In this document: positions 1 to 6,787 of the stretch, piece after piece
Position numbering within the stretch: the first letter of the stretch is position 1
How the letters are laid out: every line of letters starts with the position of its first letter
Origin: Candidatus Woesearchaeota archaeon
Lineage (GTDB): Archaea; Nanobdellota; Nanobdellia; Woesearchaeales; SKGA01
Direction: 5' to 3'
Assembly (NCBI GenBank): GCA_021734105.1
Contig: JAIPJP010000008.1
Span: forward strand, 1 to 47,380
DNA length: 47,380 nt
Translations under genes and position numbers: made by a program
The notes under the pieces: generated by a model
The model's database searches: none
The model's input: only the letters and a program-made list of their open reading frames with translations
Told to the model about the DNA's origin: nothing

Positions 1-1264
1 ATTTTGCCTGAGTATGAACTTGAGTAATCTTTTGCATTGCTTTAATCATATGAGGTTCTCCATGAACTGGAACAACTAATTCTGGCTCAAGAAGAGAAAC
101 CAAAAACCGATGATCTTTTGCAAAGGCATGACCTGAAACATGAACATCGGTAAACATAGATACCTTTTTCTTATGGAGTTTATCTTCTAATAATTGCCTG
201 TGTTTAATAGAAATGGGAACAGGAATAATTTGACAAGAAAAAATAACTACATCTTCTTTAGTAAATGGAAATAATCCGTCAGCCATACGATTTAAGACCG
301 CTTGTGGTTCGCCCTGATGACCCGTTACAATTAAAAAATAATCTTGAGGATTATGAAGTTTCTCAAAAAAAACTTTTGCTTGACTTGCATATTTAAGAAC
401 AATGCCTCGCTTTTCTAAATTAACAACATCAGCATTTTTTGCTGCAGTAATATAGCGAGCAAGAGAACGTCCGATAAAAACAACTTTACGCTTTAGCGTA
501 TCAGCAATAGCACATAATTCTTTCAAACGATAAATATGTGAAGAAAAAGTTGAAGCAATAATTGCGCGATGAGAAGTTAGTTTTGGTACCAAATCATTAA
601 GTTGCTCTTGCACACAAAACTCCGAAGGAGCATGTTCATTTCTCGGCGCATACAAAGAATCAAGAATAAGAAGTTTTACCTTACCCTTAAGTTCTTGCAA
701 ACGAGTTATATCTGTTGGATTCTCAAACGGAGGATGCTGATCATTTTTAAAATCATTTGCGTAAAGAACTACACCATCTTTTGTGTGGACTGCAATTACA
801 ACCGAATGTGGCGTGGAATGCGCAACGGGAATAAATTCAATAGTTATATCATTAATAACGAATGTACTTTTTTGCTCGTGCTCAACAACAGTAACTTGCT
901 TTCCTCGGTCTTGTGCAAGCGAGCGAATAAGTTGTCCTGTAAAGGGGGTTGCATGCACGCTACAATTAAAACGATTCGCTAAAAAAGGAATACCTGCAAC
1001 ATGGTCTAAATGCGCATGAGAACAAATAATACCCACAACATCATGCTTGCGTTTTCTTAAATGGCGAATATCGGGAAGCGCGCCAGCAGTAATAAATCGT
1101 CTTACTGAATGTTTCTTTTGCGGAAAATCAGTTTCTGTAAGTTCTACAAATCGCTCGAGATGAAAACCCATATCAAGAATAATTATCTTGCCATCAATAT
1201 CAAGTGCAAAACAATTCCGACCAATTTCATTAACCCCGCCAAGAGGAATAAGTGTGAAAGTCAT
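1..1264 (-). CDS. rnj: Archaeal ribonuclease J, C-terminal end cut by the window edge
   Basis: Metallo-beta-lactamase/beta-CASP ribonuclease of the archaeal RNase J family, which degrades RNA 5'->3' and acts in RNA turnover. I translated the minus strand from ATG at 1264; it stays open to base 1, giving about 421 residues. Visible motifs are LGGVNEIGRN at the N terminus, the zinc-binding SHAHLDH around residue 80, PVAHSTPHS with a metal-ligand histidine, VTGHQGEP in the beta-CASP region and PVHGEPH near the truncated end. Only a few dozen C-terminal residues should be missing. No clear Shine-Dalgarno precedes the start. A tRNA-Leu gene lies upstream on the same strand, separated by a repeat region. 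Family assignment is secure; 5'-exonuclease activity is inferred from the family. Confidence 0.93.
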   Translation of the reverse strand, partial: MTFTLIPLGGVNEIGRNCFALDIDGKIIILDMGFHLERFVELTETDFPQKKHSVRRFITAGALPDIRHLRKRKHDVVGIICSHAHLDHVAGIPFLANRFNCSVHATPFTGQLIRSLAQDRGKQVTVVEHEQKSTFVINDITIEFIPVAHSTPHSVVIAVHTKDGVVLYANDFKNDQHPPFENPTDITRLQELKGKVKLLILDSLYAPRNEHAPSEFCVQEQLNDLVPKLTSHRAIIASTFSSHIYRLKELCAIADTLKRKVVFIGRSLARYITAAKNADVVNLEKRGIVLKYASQAKVFFEKLHNPQDYFLIVTGHQGEPQAVLNRMADGLFPFTKEDVVIFSCQIIPVPISIKHRQLLEDKLHKKKVSMFTDVHVSGHAFAKDHRFLVSLLEPELVVPVHGEPHMIKAMQKITQVHTQAK

Positions 1265-1313
1265 TGTAATTGTGTATAGGCTTGAGCGAAGCAAAACCTA
1301 CTTGTTCTTTGCC

Positions 1314-1334
1314 AGGTTTCTTTCTAAGAAACCT
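1314..1334 (-). terminator. Perfect 9-bp hairpin next to a tRNA-3'-end-like copy
   Basis: AGGTTTCTT (1314-1322), three-base loop, AAGAAACCT (1326-1334). It abuts GCGAGGAGAG, the same 10 bases that end the tRNA-Leu gene. It could be a transcription end or processing hairpin for the tRNA or repeat transcript on the minus strand; that role is inferred. Confidence 0.5.
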
Positions 1335-1470
1335 GCGAGGAGAGGCAGCGAAAACCAAAAAGATTTTCTGGTCTCTCCCAACGCATTTTTAACAACAAAA
1401 ATGCAAGGAGAGGCAGCGAAAACCAAAAAGATTTTCTGGTCTCTCCCAACGCATTTTTAACAACAAAAAT
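1335..1470. repeat. Two tandem copies of a 68-bp unit carrying a tRNA-Leu 3'-end copy
   Basis: Unit 1 spans 1335-1402 and unit 2 spans 1403-1470; they are nearly identical (GCGAGG versus GCAAGG at the start). Each unit begins with GC(G/A)AGGAGAG, which in the minus orientation is the last ten bases of the tRNA-Leu acceptor/T-stem, and ends with a GCATTTTT/AAAAATGC hairpin (1383-1404 and 1451-1472). The next unit would start at 1471, which is the real tRNA 3' end. The structure fits duplication of the tRNA 3' end plus downstream hairpin, by slippage, unequal crossover or integration. A + strand open frame across it looks spurious. Confidence 0.85.
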
Positions 1471-1553
1471 GCGAGGAGAGGGTTTCGAACCCACGTAAGC
1501 ACTAAGCTACCGGATTTTGAGTCCGGCCCGTTTGACCACTCCGGCATCCCCGC
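1470..1553 (-). tRNA. tRNA-Leu (anticodon CAA)
   Basis: Minus-strand cloverleaf of 84 nt. The acceptor GCGGGGA (1553-1547) pairs with TCCTCGC (1477-1471) with one G-T wobble. The anticodon arm is CCGGA-CTCAAAA-TCCGG, giving CAA, which reads UUG. A long variable arm (GTAGCTTAGTGCTTAC) marks a class II leucine tRNA. The discriminator is A and CCA is not encoded. The T arm GTGGG-TTCGAAA-CCCTC has one T-T mismatch in the stem. No intron is seen. TTTATAAA at 1591-1598 is a plausible TATA box for it. Confidence 0.95.
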
Positions 1554-1590
1554 GAAATTATTTATATTAAGTGAAAAGAATAAGAAACCG

Positions 1591-1598
1591 TTTATAAA
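1591..1598 (-). promoter_or_regulatory. TATA box, probable tRNA-Leu promoter
   Basis: TTTATAAA lies about 40 bases before the tRNA 5' end, so transcription would start about 15 bases ahead of the mature tRNA and need RNase P trimming. The box is visible; its assignment is inferred from position. Confidence 0.5.
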
Positions 1599-1603
1599 AA
1601 CTT

Positions 1604-1993
1604 CTACAAGTCAAGACTATCAATCTTTTTTTCAATAAGTGCTATTGCTTCCTGAAGCTTATCCAGTTTATTTCCTGCAAGAGGAATTGATTTAGTGAGC
1701 GTCCTTGAATCTTTTTTTGCATTTTTTTTAGTAGAATCACTTTGTTTTACCGCATTTTTTACTTCCTCAACTAGCAAATCTTTATGCGGAAGAATTTTTT
1801 CCATATAATTAAATGAATCAATAACTGATTTTGTTTGTTTTCGAAGATGATTTAATAAATGCTGTTTTCGTTCACGAATATCTTTTACTAGTAAATATTG
1901 GCTTGTTAAGAGAAGTACTTGTTTTGCTATTTGTAATCGCTCTAATTCAACACGCGACGGGTCATCAATTCGTACAAAATATTCATCTGCCAT
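1604..1993 (-). CDS. Small coiled-coil protein, unknown function
   Basis: 129 residues, not recognised. The N terminus (MADEYFVRIDDPSRVELERL) is followed by heptad-like helical sequence to about residue 75, a Lys/Asp/Ser-rich linker, and a second predicted helix ending LIEKKIDSLDL. There is no signal peptide or membrane segment, so it should be cytosolic. It is the last gene of a compact three-gene minus-strand operon and starts 2 bases after the stop of the upstream gene. The helical, Leu/Lys/Glu-rich composition suggests a structural or partner-binding role with the two upstream products; this is inference. Confidence 0.75.
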   Translation of the reverse strand: MADEYFVRIDDPSRVELERLQIAKQVLLLTSQYLLVKDIRERKQHLLNHLRKQTKSVIDSFNYMEKILPHKDLLVEEVKNAVKQSDSTKKNAKKDSRTLTKSIPLAGNKLDKLQEAIALIEKKIDSLDL

Positions 1994-1995
1994 AA

Positions 1996-2223
1996 TTATA
2001 CATCCGGTTCAAATAATGTTTTATCAAGCTCTAATAATCGCTCTTCAGCTTCTTGCATATTTTCTTCCCAGGCAGCAAGCGTTTGTTCTTCTTCCTCTCG
2101 AAGATTTTTTATTTCATCAAGTGTTGCGCGAACATCGCCCAACTCTTTTTTGAGATCATCAATGGTATGTAATACATCTTTGTACTCGCCAATTTTAATA
2201 AACATAGGAGGTTTTTTGCTCAT
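1996..2223 (-). CDS. 75-aa acidic coiled-coil protein, unknown function
   Basis: Start set at ATG 2223 because AAGGTG sits about 7 bases upstream; an in-frame GTG at 2232 would add three residues. The short N-terminal motif KKPPMFIKIGEYKDV is followed by one long, strongly charged coiled coil (heptads through LEEIKN-like and EEERLLELDK-like stretches) ending in a short acidic tail. Not recognised as a named family. It lies between two other coiled-coil/low-complexity genes, so the three probably form one complex; that is inference from operon structure. Confidence 0.75.
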   Translation of the reverse strand: MSKKPPMFIKIGEYKDVLHTIDDLKKELGDVRATLDEIKNLREEEEQTLAAWEENMQEAEERLLELDKTLFEPDV

Positions 2224-2225
2224 AG

Positions 2226-3212
2226 TTAACACCTTTTTGTTAATGATTCTATCGTCATAATTTTTTCAAATGAACTACGTAAAAATACTTCTGCATGATC
2301 TAAATTAGTTGTGACTTGTTCTTCTATTTCCAAAAGCCGCTCTTGAGTTGATAATTGCTCACCTAACATTTCTTGTGTAGAGCGTAACGCAGAAAGAAGT
2401 TCTACATACCTCTCTTTTTTTACATAAATTCCTTCAAATATCTTTCCAGAACCAGGCCGAGCAGGATAGGCCATTACATCTGCAAGCGACTGATTATTCG
2501 TTGCTGATGCATCTGAAGATACATTTGAAGATACGCTCTTGTTTGAAGAAGCACTACCTTGCGTGGACAATACATCATCTTCTGTTGTACCCTCTTTTGC
2601 AGGAATAATTGCGGTTAATTCATTATCCTGAGCCACATCAGTTTGTTGCTTTACATCATTTATTGGTTGACCAACAAGCTGCTCTGTTGATTGCTCTTCC
2701 GAAGCAGTCGTTTCTAGCGGCGCAACATCAGTTGATAAGGATGAAGAAGATGAAGATACTTGCTCTTCAGAAACTGAAGAACTCGCAGTATTAGCTAATG
2801 CGGATGCAGCTTTGGGCGCAGAAGGAGTGACTGAATCAAGAGGAATAGCTGCTTCAGGAGAAGTAGTAAGCTCTGGTGTTGGTGTATCTTGTAATGGGTG
2901 CATATCTTGGTTAAATGAGTTATTTTCTGTGTCCGTTGCATCCAAAGAAGTTATCTCATTAGAAGGCGGAGTTGTAGATGCAGGAGGCGAGGATGGGTCC
3001 TGAGCAGAAGTATCTGCAACAGCAGAAGCAGAGGTATGCAAGTTGAATTGAGTGGCCGAATCTAATTCTTGCGACAAATTAGACGTTGCAGACATGGAAT
3101 CATTTGTTAACGAGTCATGCATTTTAGAAGCCGTATTTGCCAAACTATCTGAAAGAACCTTGTTTGCACTAGCAACAGTATCTTTCTTTTTAAACAATCC
3201 TTTAAATGACAC
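2226..3212 (-). CDS. Ser/Thr-rich protein with conserved-looking helical C-terminal domain, unknown function
   Basis: 328 residues starting with GTG at 3212, with AGAGGT upstream. A short basic N terminus (FKGLFKKKD) leads into roughly 200 residues of Ser/Thr/Ala/Gln/Asp-rich, repeat-like, probably disordered sequence. An ordered C-terminal domain of about 80 residues begins at GKIFEGIYVKKERYVELL and is helical with heptads. There is no signal peptide or transmembrane helix, so the Ser/Thr-rich region should be cytosolic. First gene of the three-gene operon. It resembles a scaffold with a long linker; no function can be assigned. Confidence 0.72.
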   Translation of the reverse strand: MSFKGLFKKKDTVASANKVLSDSLANTASKMHDSLTNDSMSATSNLSQELDSATQFNLHTSASAVADTSAQDPSSPPASTTPPSNEITSLDATDTENNSFNQDMHPLQDTPTPELTTSPEAAIPLDSVTPSAPKAASALANTASSSVSEEQVSSSSSSLSTDVAPLETTASEEQSTEQLVGQPINDVKQQTDVAQDNELTAIIPAKEGTTEDDVLSTQGSASSNKSVSSNVSSDASATNNQSLADVMAYPARPGSGKIFEGIYVKKERYVELLSALRSTQEMLGEQLSTQERLLEIEEQVTTNLDHAEVFLRSSFEKIMTIESLTKRC

Positions 3213-3352
3213 CCTACAACCTCTTTTTAAAGAAATAGCTCCTAAGACTATTAAAAGTTTTGTTACCCTTACAAAGAAACAATTTTTGTAGAGAAGCGCT
3301 TATTCTTGAAAATATTCCGGAAAAAACGCCGTTATGAATTTTAAGCAGCACC

Positions 3353-3368
3353 TGTACATAACAGTACA
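3353..3368 (+). promoter_or_regulatory. Inverted repeat overlapping a start codon
   Basis: TGTAC-ATAACA-GTACA runs into the ATG of the surface protein gene (3368). TTTTAA at about 3339-3344 is at TATA distance, so the gene is probably leaderless and the dyad would overlap its transcription start. An operator role is inferred. Confidence 0.4.
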
Positions 3369-4987
3369 TGAAACGTAAGACAAAAATAATTATTATGCTA
3401 TTGTTTTGCCTACTTGTTACACCAGTTATTGCTCAGAACGCGCAAACACTCATTGTTAAAAACGAAACAATCTCATTTACACTTTTACAAAACCATGCTT
3501 GCGGACTTGAAGAAAATTTATTTCGTATTGACCGACTCAATTATAGCGTTGGCATCGAACGTCTTGCATTTACGTATACACAAGAAACAAGAACACAAGA
3601 CAACTTGCTTAGTAAGATAGACGTACATAAAAACCTCAATTTGTATACGGCCACAAAAACAAGTTTTAGTCAAATTACAACAAACCAAACATACACTATA
3701 GGAATAGAATATCAAAATCAAACCTTGTGGTGGAGCATCCAAGGCAATTGCTCGCCAATTTTAGCAGAAAATAATTCTTTAGAATCTACAAGCAATAACA
3801 CAAGCATAAACAACACAACAATAGCAAACAATACAGAAGATAACTTGACAAATACCCTAAACACCACATTAAAAAATGATAGTGCAAATACAACAAACAT
3901 AACAAACAACACAAGTACAAACAATATCAACATAAATAATACAATAGAAAAAAACAATAGTACAAACACAACAAGCACGACAAACATAACAAACAACATC
4001 CAGCTCAATAATACAGAAGAAAATAAAACAACAACTGAACAAAACTTAAGTCAAAACTCAAGTGCGAACTGCTTTGAGTATGCCCACATATACACTGATA
4101 AAGACATCTATGCTGTTGGTGAAAAAATGAATATGCAATTTTATATCTCTCCCCTTAGCGAATCATTTAGTATCACCTATGAAATTAAAGATCTTTACGG
4201 ACAGAGTATTAAAAAAAATTATACCACCAACAACCTTCATACAAAAACACACACGTGGAAATCAATAGATGCGCAAGAACGAGTATATTTTATCTATGCA
4301 GTATTTGAAGATGAATGTAGTATACAAAAAGAAGAAAAAATTATTGTTGTTCAAAATAGAAATTATGAAGAACCAATCATAGACGAAACAATAAACTTAT
4401 ATGAACTTAACGAAGAATTTATTGAAAATATTACTATTTCAACAATTACTCTACAAGAAGATGAGGCAATCGTATTACTCACACTCCAACGAGGAAATAG
4501 TCGTAAAACAACAGTTACCTGCAAATATACAGATCAGCAAAATAGGCGAATACAAGACGATAGTAAAATAAAACTATTAACAAAAAATCAAAAAATATCA
4601 ACTACCCTGCATTTATCAGCAAAAAGTGAGAAAGGAATCTTGTTTTGCGAGGGGCTTGGCGTTACGGCAACAGCAGAAATACTTTTTCCACCACAAGAAA
4701 CAACTATAGACAAGCAAGAAGAAACAGCAAGTAATCAAACAACAACTCAAACAAATAAACAACAAACAAACGAGGTCAATGTTAGCTCATTACTTCTTCC
4801 AAAAATAACACCCATACAAAATGATAGTAATGAGCTCACCGGATTTGCTATTGTCAGCAACACTACAAGACAACAAAAACAAACAATGCACATCATTCTT
4901 ATTGGCCTTTGCATACTTAGTTTAACAAGCATTTTGTCATACAAGCTCTTTACTGCTCGAAAAACGAGAATAGAGCAAGACCAATAG
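3368..4987 (+). CDS. Secreted, C-terminally anchored surface protein, heavily N-glycosylation-prone
   Basis: 539 residues. The N terminus is a signal peptide (MKRKTK, hydrophobic core to about residue 20, likely cleavage near VIAQNA). A beta-type domain lies at about 25-130. An Asn/Thr-rich segment of about 105 residues (about 130-235) holds roughly twenty N-x-S/T sequons. A second folded region (about 235-445) has several cysteines and FYIS/YAVFEDEC-type beta strands. A Thr/Gln linker precedes one transmembrane helix near the C terminus (IILIGLCILSLTSILSY) and a short basic tail. Topology is type I: outside domain, single anchor. Likely part of the cell envelope; the family is not recognised. 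The codons in the Asn/Thr region are simple-sequence AAC/ACA-rich. Confidence 0.85.
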   Translation: MKRKTKIIIMLLFCLLVTPVIAQNAQTLIVKNETISFTLLQNHACGLEENLFRIDRLNYSVGIERLAFTYTQETRTQDNLLSKIDVHKNLNLYTATKTSFSQITTNQTYTIGIEYQNQTLWWSIQGNCSPILAENNSLESTSNNTSINNTTIANNTEDNLTNTLNTTLKNDSANTTNITNNTSTNNININNTIEKNNSTNTTSTTNITNNIQLNNTEENKTTTEQNLSQNSSANCFEYAHIYTDKDIYAVGEKMNMQFYISPLSESFSITYEIKDLYGQSIKKNYTTNNLHTKTHTWKSIDAQERVYFIYAVFEDECSIQKEEKIIVVQNRNYEEPIIDETINLYELNEEFIENITISTITLQEDEAIVLLTLQRGNSRKTTVTCKYTDQQNRRIQDDSKIKLLTKNQKISTTLHLSAKSEKGILFCEGLGVTATAEILFPPQETTIDKQEETASNQTTTQTNKQQTNEVNVSSLLLPKITPIQNDSNELTGFAIVSNTTRQQKQTMHIILIGLCILSLTSILSYKLFTARKTRIEQDQ

Positions 4988-4988
4988 G

Positions 4989-4997
4989 TTTATAAAA
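4989..4997 (+). promoter_or_regulatory. TATA box of the scpB operon
   Basis: TTTATAAAA is centred 27-28 bases before ATG 5021, so the transcript probably begins at or next to the start codon (leaderless). It also supports the 5021 start. Confidence 0.6.
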
Positions 4998-5020
4998 TCA
5001 GACTTGTTAGACTGGAAATT

Positions 5021-5620
5021 ATGAACTCTAAAGAAATAAAGAAATATATTGATGATAATTATCTATACGTTCGTGTTATGTTCGAAGTAGTCGGTCGACC
5101 AAAAGAACATGTTCAAACAACAGTAAAATCATTTGTTGAAAAAATAAAACAAGATGAAGAGCTCGTTTTTGTTTCTGAAGATTATGATGAAGCAGAAGAA
5201 GTTGAAGATGGTGTTTTTGGCGCAATAGCTGAAACTGAACTACTCGTGCCAAACGCAGAAAAACTTACCTGGCTTTGTATTAACTTTACACCAGCATCGC
5301 TTGAGATTCTTGAGCCATCACAAATTACTATCGAGCAAAAAGAACTTACTAATTGGTATAACGATTTACTTTCTCGACTACATGAAATAGGTGTTAACCA
5401 TAAAGCACTAGGTAGCCAATATCAAGGATTAGTTAGAAATTTTAACGCAATGACAAGAAATGCAATACTCCTAGTACTTAAAGAATCGGCAGAATTAGAA
5501 CAAATAGCAAAACGAATAGGTATGACCAGCGAACATACTGAACAATTCCTTGAAGCACTCATTAAAGAGAAAAAAATTAAAAAGGATAAAAACAAATATC
5601 AAGTTATATCCTCAAGGTAA
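5021..5620 (+). CDS. Unknown protein with C-terminal helix-turn-helix-like segment, scpB operon
   Basis: 199 residues, not matched to a named family. The N-terminal half (to about residue 125) looks alpha/beta: YLYVRVMFEVVGRPKEHV, an acidic turn, then LTWLCINFTPASLEIL. A helical link follows, and the last 50 residues resemble a small winged helix (ELEQIAKRIGMTSEHTEQF, then a basic wing KKDKNKYQV). It ends 2 bases before scpB, so the two are co-translated. In bacteria ScpB acts with ScpA and SMC; this is not an obvious ScpA, but its position makes it a candidate functional partner. That is inference from adjacency only. Confidence 0.75.
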   Translation: MNSKEIKKYIDDNYLYVRVMFEVVGRPKEHVQTTVKSFVEKIKQDEELVFVSEDYDEAEEVEDGVFGAIAETELLVPNAEKLTWLCINFTPASLEILEPSQITIEQKELTNWYNDLLSRLHEIGVNHKALGSQYQGLVRNFNAMTRNAILLVLKESAELEQIAKRIGMTSEHTEQFLEALIKEKKIKKDKNKYQVISSR

Positions 5621-5622
5621 CA

Positions 5623-6537
5623 ATGGAAGACTTACGTAACCGTATTGAAGCAATATTATTTGCATCAGGAAAAGGCGTCACTGAAGAAGAACTCGCTGGT
5701 TACTGTGAAGCAAACCTTGCAACAATAAAAAAATCGCTTTCTTATTTACAAAAAGATCTTGATGGACGAATGGGTAGTCTTATTATTTCTTTACATAATA
5801 ATCGCTGGAAAATGACTGTTCGAGGAAAATATCTCAAAGATGTAGAAAGTATCGTTAGCGAAACAGAATTACCTTCTCCAGTACTCCGTACACTTGCAGT
5901 GATAGCATACAAAAGCCCGGTTCTTCAAGCAGATATTATTCATATGAGAGGGCAAAGCGCATATGAACATATCAAAGAATTAACAAAACAAAAATTTGTT
6001 ACAAAAGAAGAACGTGGACGAAGCTTTCTTATTAAAATCACTGATAAATTCTACAACTATTTTGATGTTGAAGGCGATGAAGAAATCCAAGACGTATTCT
6101 CTAAACTTCGAGAAAAACAAAAGACGCTTGGCGACTTAGAAATCATAGACGTTAAATTAGAAAAGAAAGAACAAGAAGAAAAAAAAGAAGAAGATAAAAC
6201 GCATCTTGGAGAACTTGACGTTGTCGATGTCGCTCCGCGAACACGAGAAAAAACAAAAGAAGATGAACAAGAAGAAAAAACATTCTTAGCACGAATAGAT
6301 GAAAGTATCAATCAAATTAGCAAACGAGTGGAAGAACATAAACTTCCAAATAGAGAACGAAAAGAACAAGAAGAAGCAAACAACATAATAGAACAAGAAG
6401 AAACATCTCAAGACTCAACAGAAGAACGAGAAGAAGAAAAACAAAAAACTCAACAAGAAGCTGAAGAAAATCCATTAAGTACAATGGAAAAGTTTGCTGA
6501 AAAAACAGAAGATCAAAAAGAGGACGATTATTTATGA
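5623..6537 (+). CDS. scpB: ScpB-like segregation and condensation protein
   Basis: 304 residues. Residues 1-150 match ScpB, two winged helices that bind the kleisin ScpA in the SMC-ScpAB complex compacting and segregating chromosomes: LRNRIEAILFASGKGVTEEEL at the start, then LRTLAVIAYKSPVLQADI and a RSFLIKITDKFYNYFD-type end. The remaining 140 residues are a Glu/Lys-rich, probably coiled-coil or disordered tail that bacterial ScpB lacks at this length. It starts 2 bases after the upstream gene, and its stop overlaps the start of the next (ATGA). No ScpA or SMC gene is in the window. Confidence 0.88.
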   Translation: MEDLRNRIEAILFASGKGVTEEELAGYCEANLATIKKSLSYLQKDLDGRMGSLIISLHNNRWKMTVRGKYLKDVESIVSETELPSPVLRTLAVIAYKSPVLQADIIHMRGQSAYEHIKELTKQKFVTKEERGRSFLIKITDKFYNYFDVEGDEEIQDVFSKLREKQKTLGDLEIIDVKLEKKEQEEKKEEDKTHLGELDVVDVAPRTREKTKEDEQEEKTFLARIDESINQISKRVEEHKLPNRERKEQEEANNIIEQEETSQDSTEEREEEKQKTQQEAEENPLSTMEKFAEKTEDQKEDDYL

Positions 6538-6683
6538 TTGTTCTAGTGCGCTGTCCAAAATGCAAACAAACTATGCGATACGAACCTCGAAATAATCTTA
6601 TTTCTAAACGAAAAACATGTGTCTATTGTGGTCGAAATTTCGCAGTTAATCAAGACACATTTATTAAAACAGAAGAGGCCTAA
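6534..6683 (+). CDS. 49-aa zinc-ribbon protein
   Basis: Found by translating the gap after scpB. ATG at 6534 overlaps the scpB stop as ATGA. The product begins MIVLVRCPKCKQTMRYEP and continues with TCVYCGRNFAVNQ, giving a CPxC...CxYC zinc ribbon, and ends KTEEA. The tight coupling and intact zinc motif argue for a real gene. Function is unknown; such ribbons bind nucleic acid or protein. It is probably translated with the two upstream genes. Confidence 0.75.
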   Translation: MIVLVRCPKCKQTMRYEPRNNLISKRKTCVYCGRNFAVNQDTFIKTEEA

Positions 6684-6725
6684 AAACTACCTAAAAACCA
6701 CTCTAGAAAAGGCCTATCCGTAAGA

Positions 6726-6734
6726 CTTATAAAT
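6726..6734 (+). promoter_or_regulatory. TATA box of gyrA
   Basis: CTTATAAAT places the transcription start near 6757, leaving a leader of about 30 nt that carries the AAGG ribosome-binding site at about 6775-6778. Confidence 0.55.
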
Positions 6735-6787
6735 CGATGATTATTCTGTTTTAACAGAGAATTCAAGCAAAATTAAGGCGTGTGCGA

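Noticed and set aside
602-1019. Open frames on the + strand at the left end
   Set aside because: They lie opposite the RNase J gene, whose motifs are complete on the minus strand.
1188-1460. 90-aa open frame on the + strand over the 68-bp repeat
   Set aside because: The repetition comes from the DNA duplication and it runs against RNase J and tRNA-Leu.
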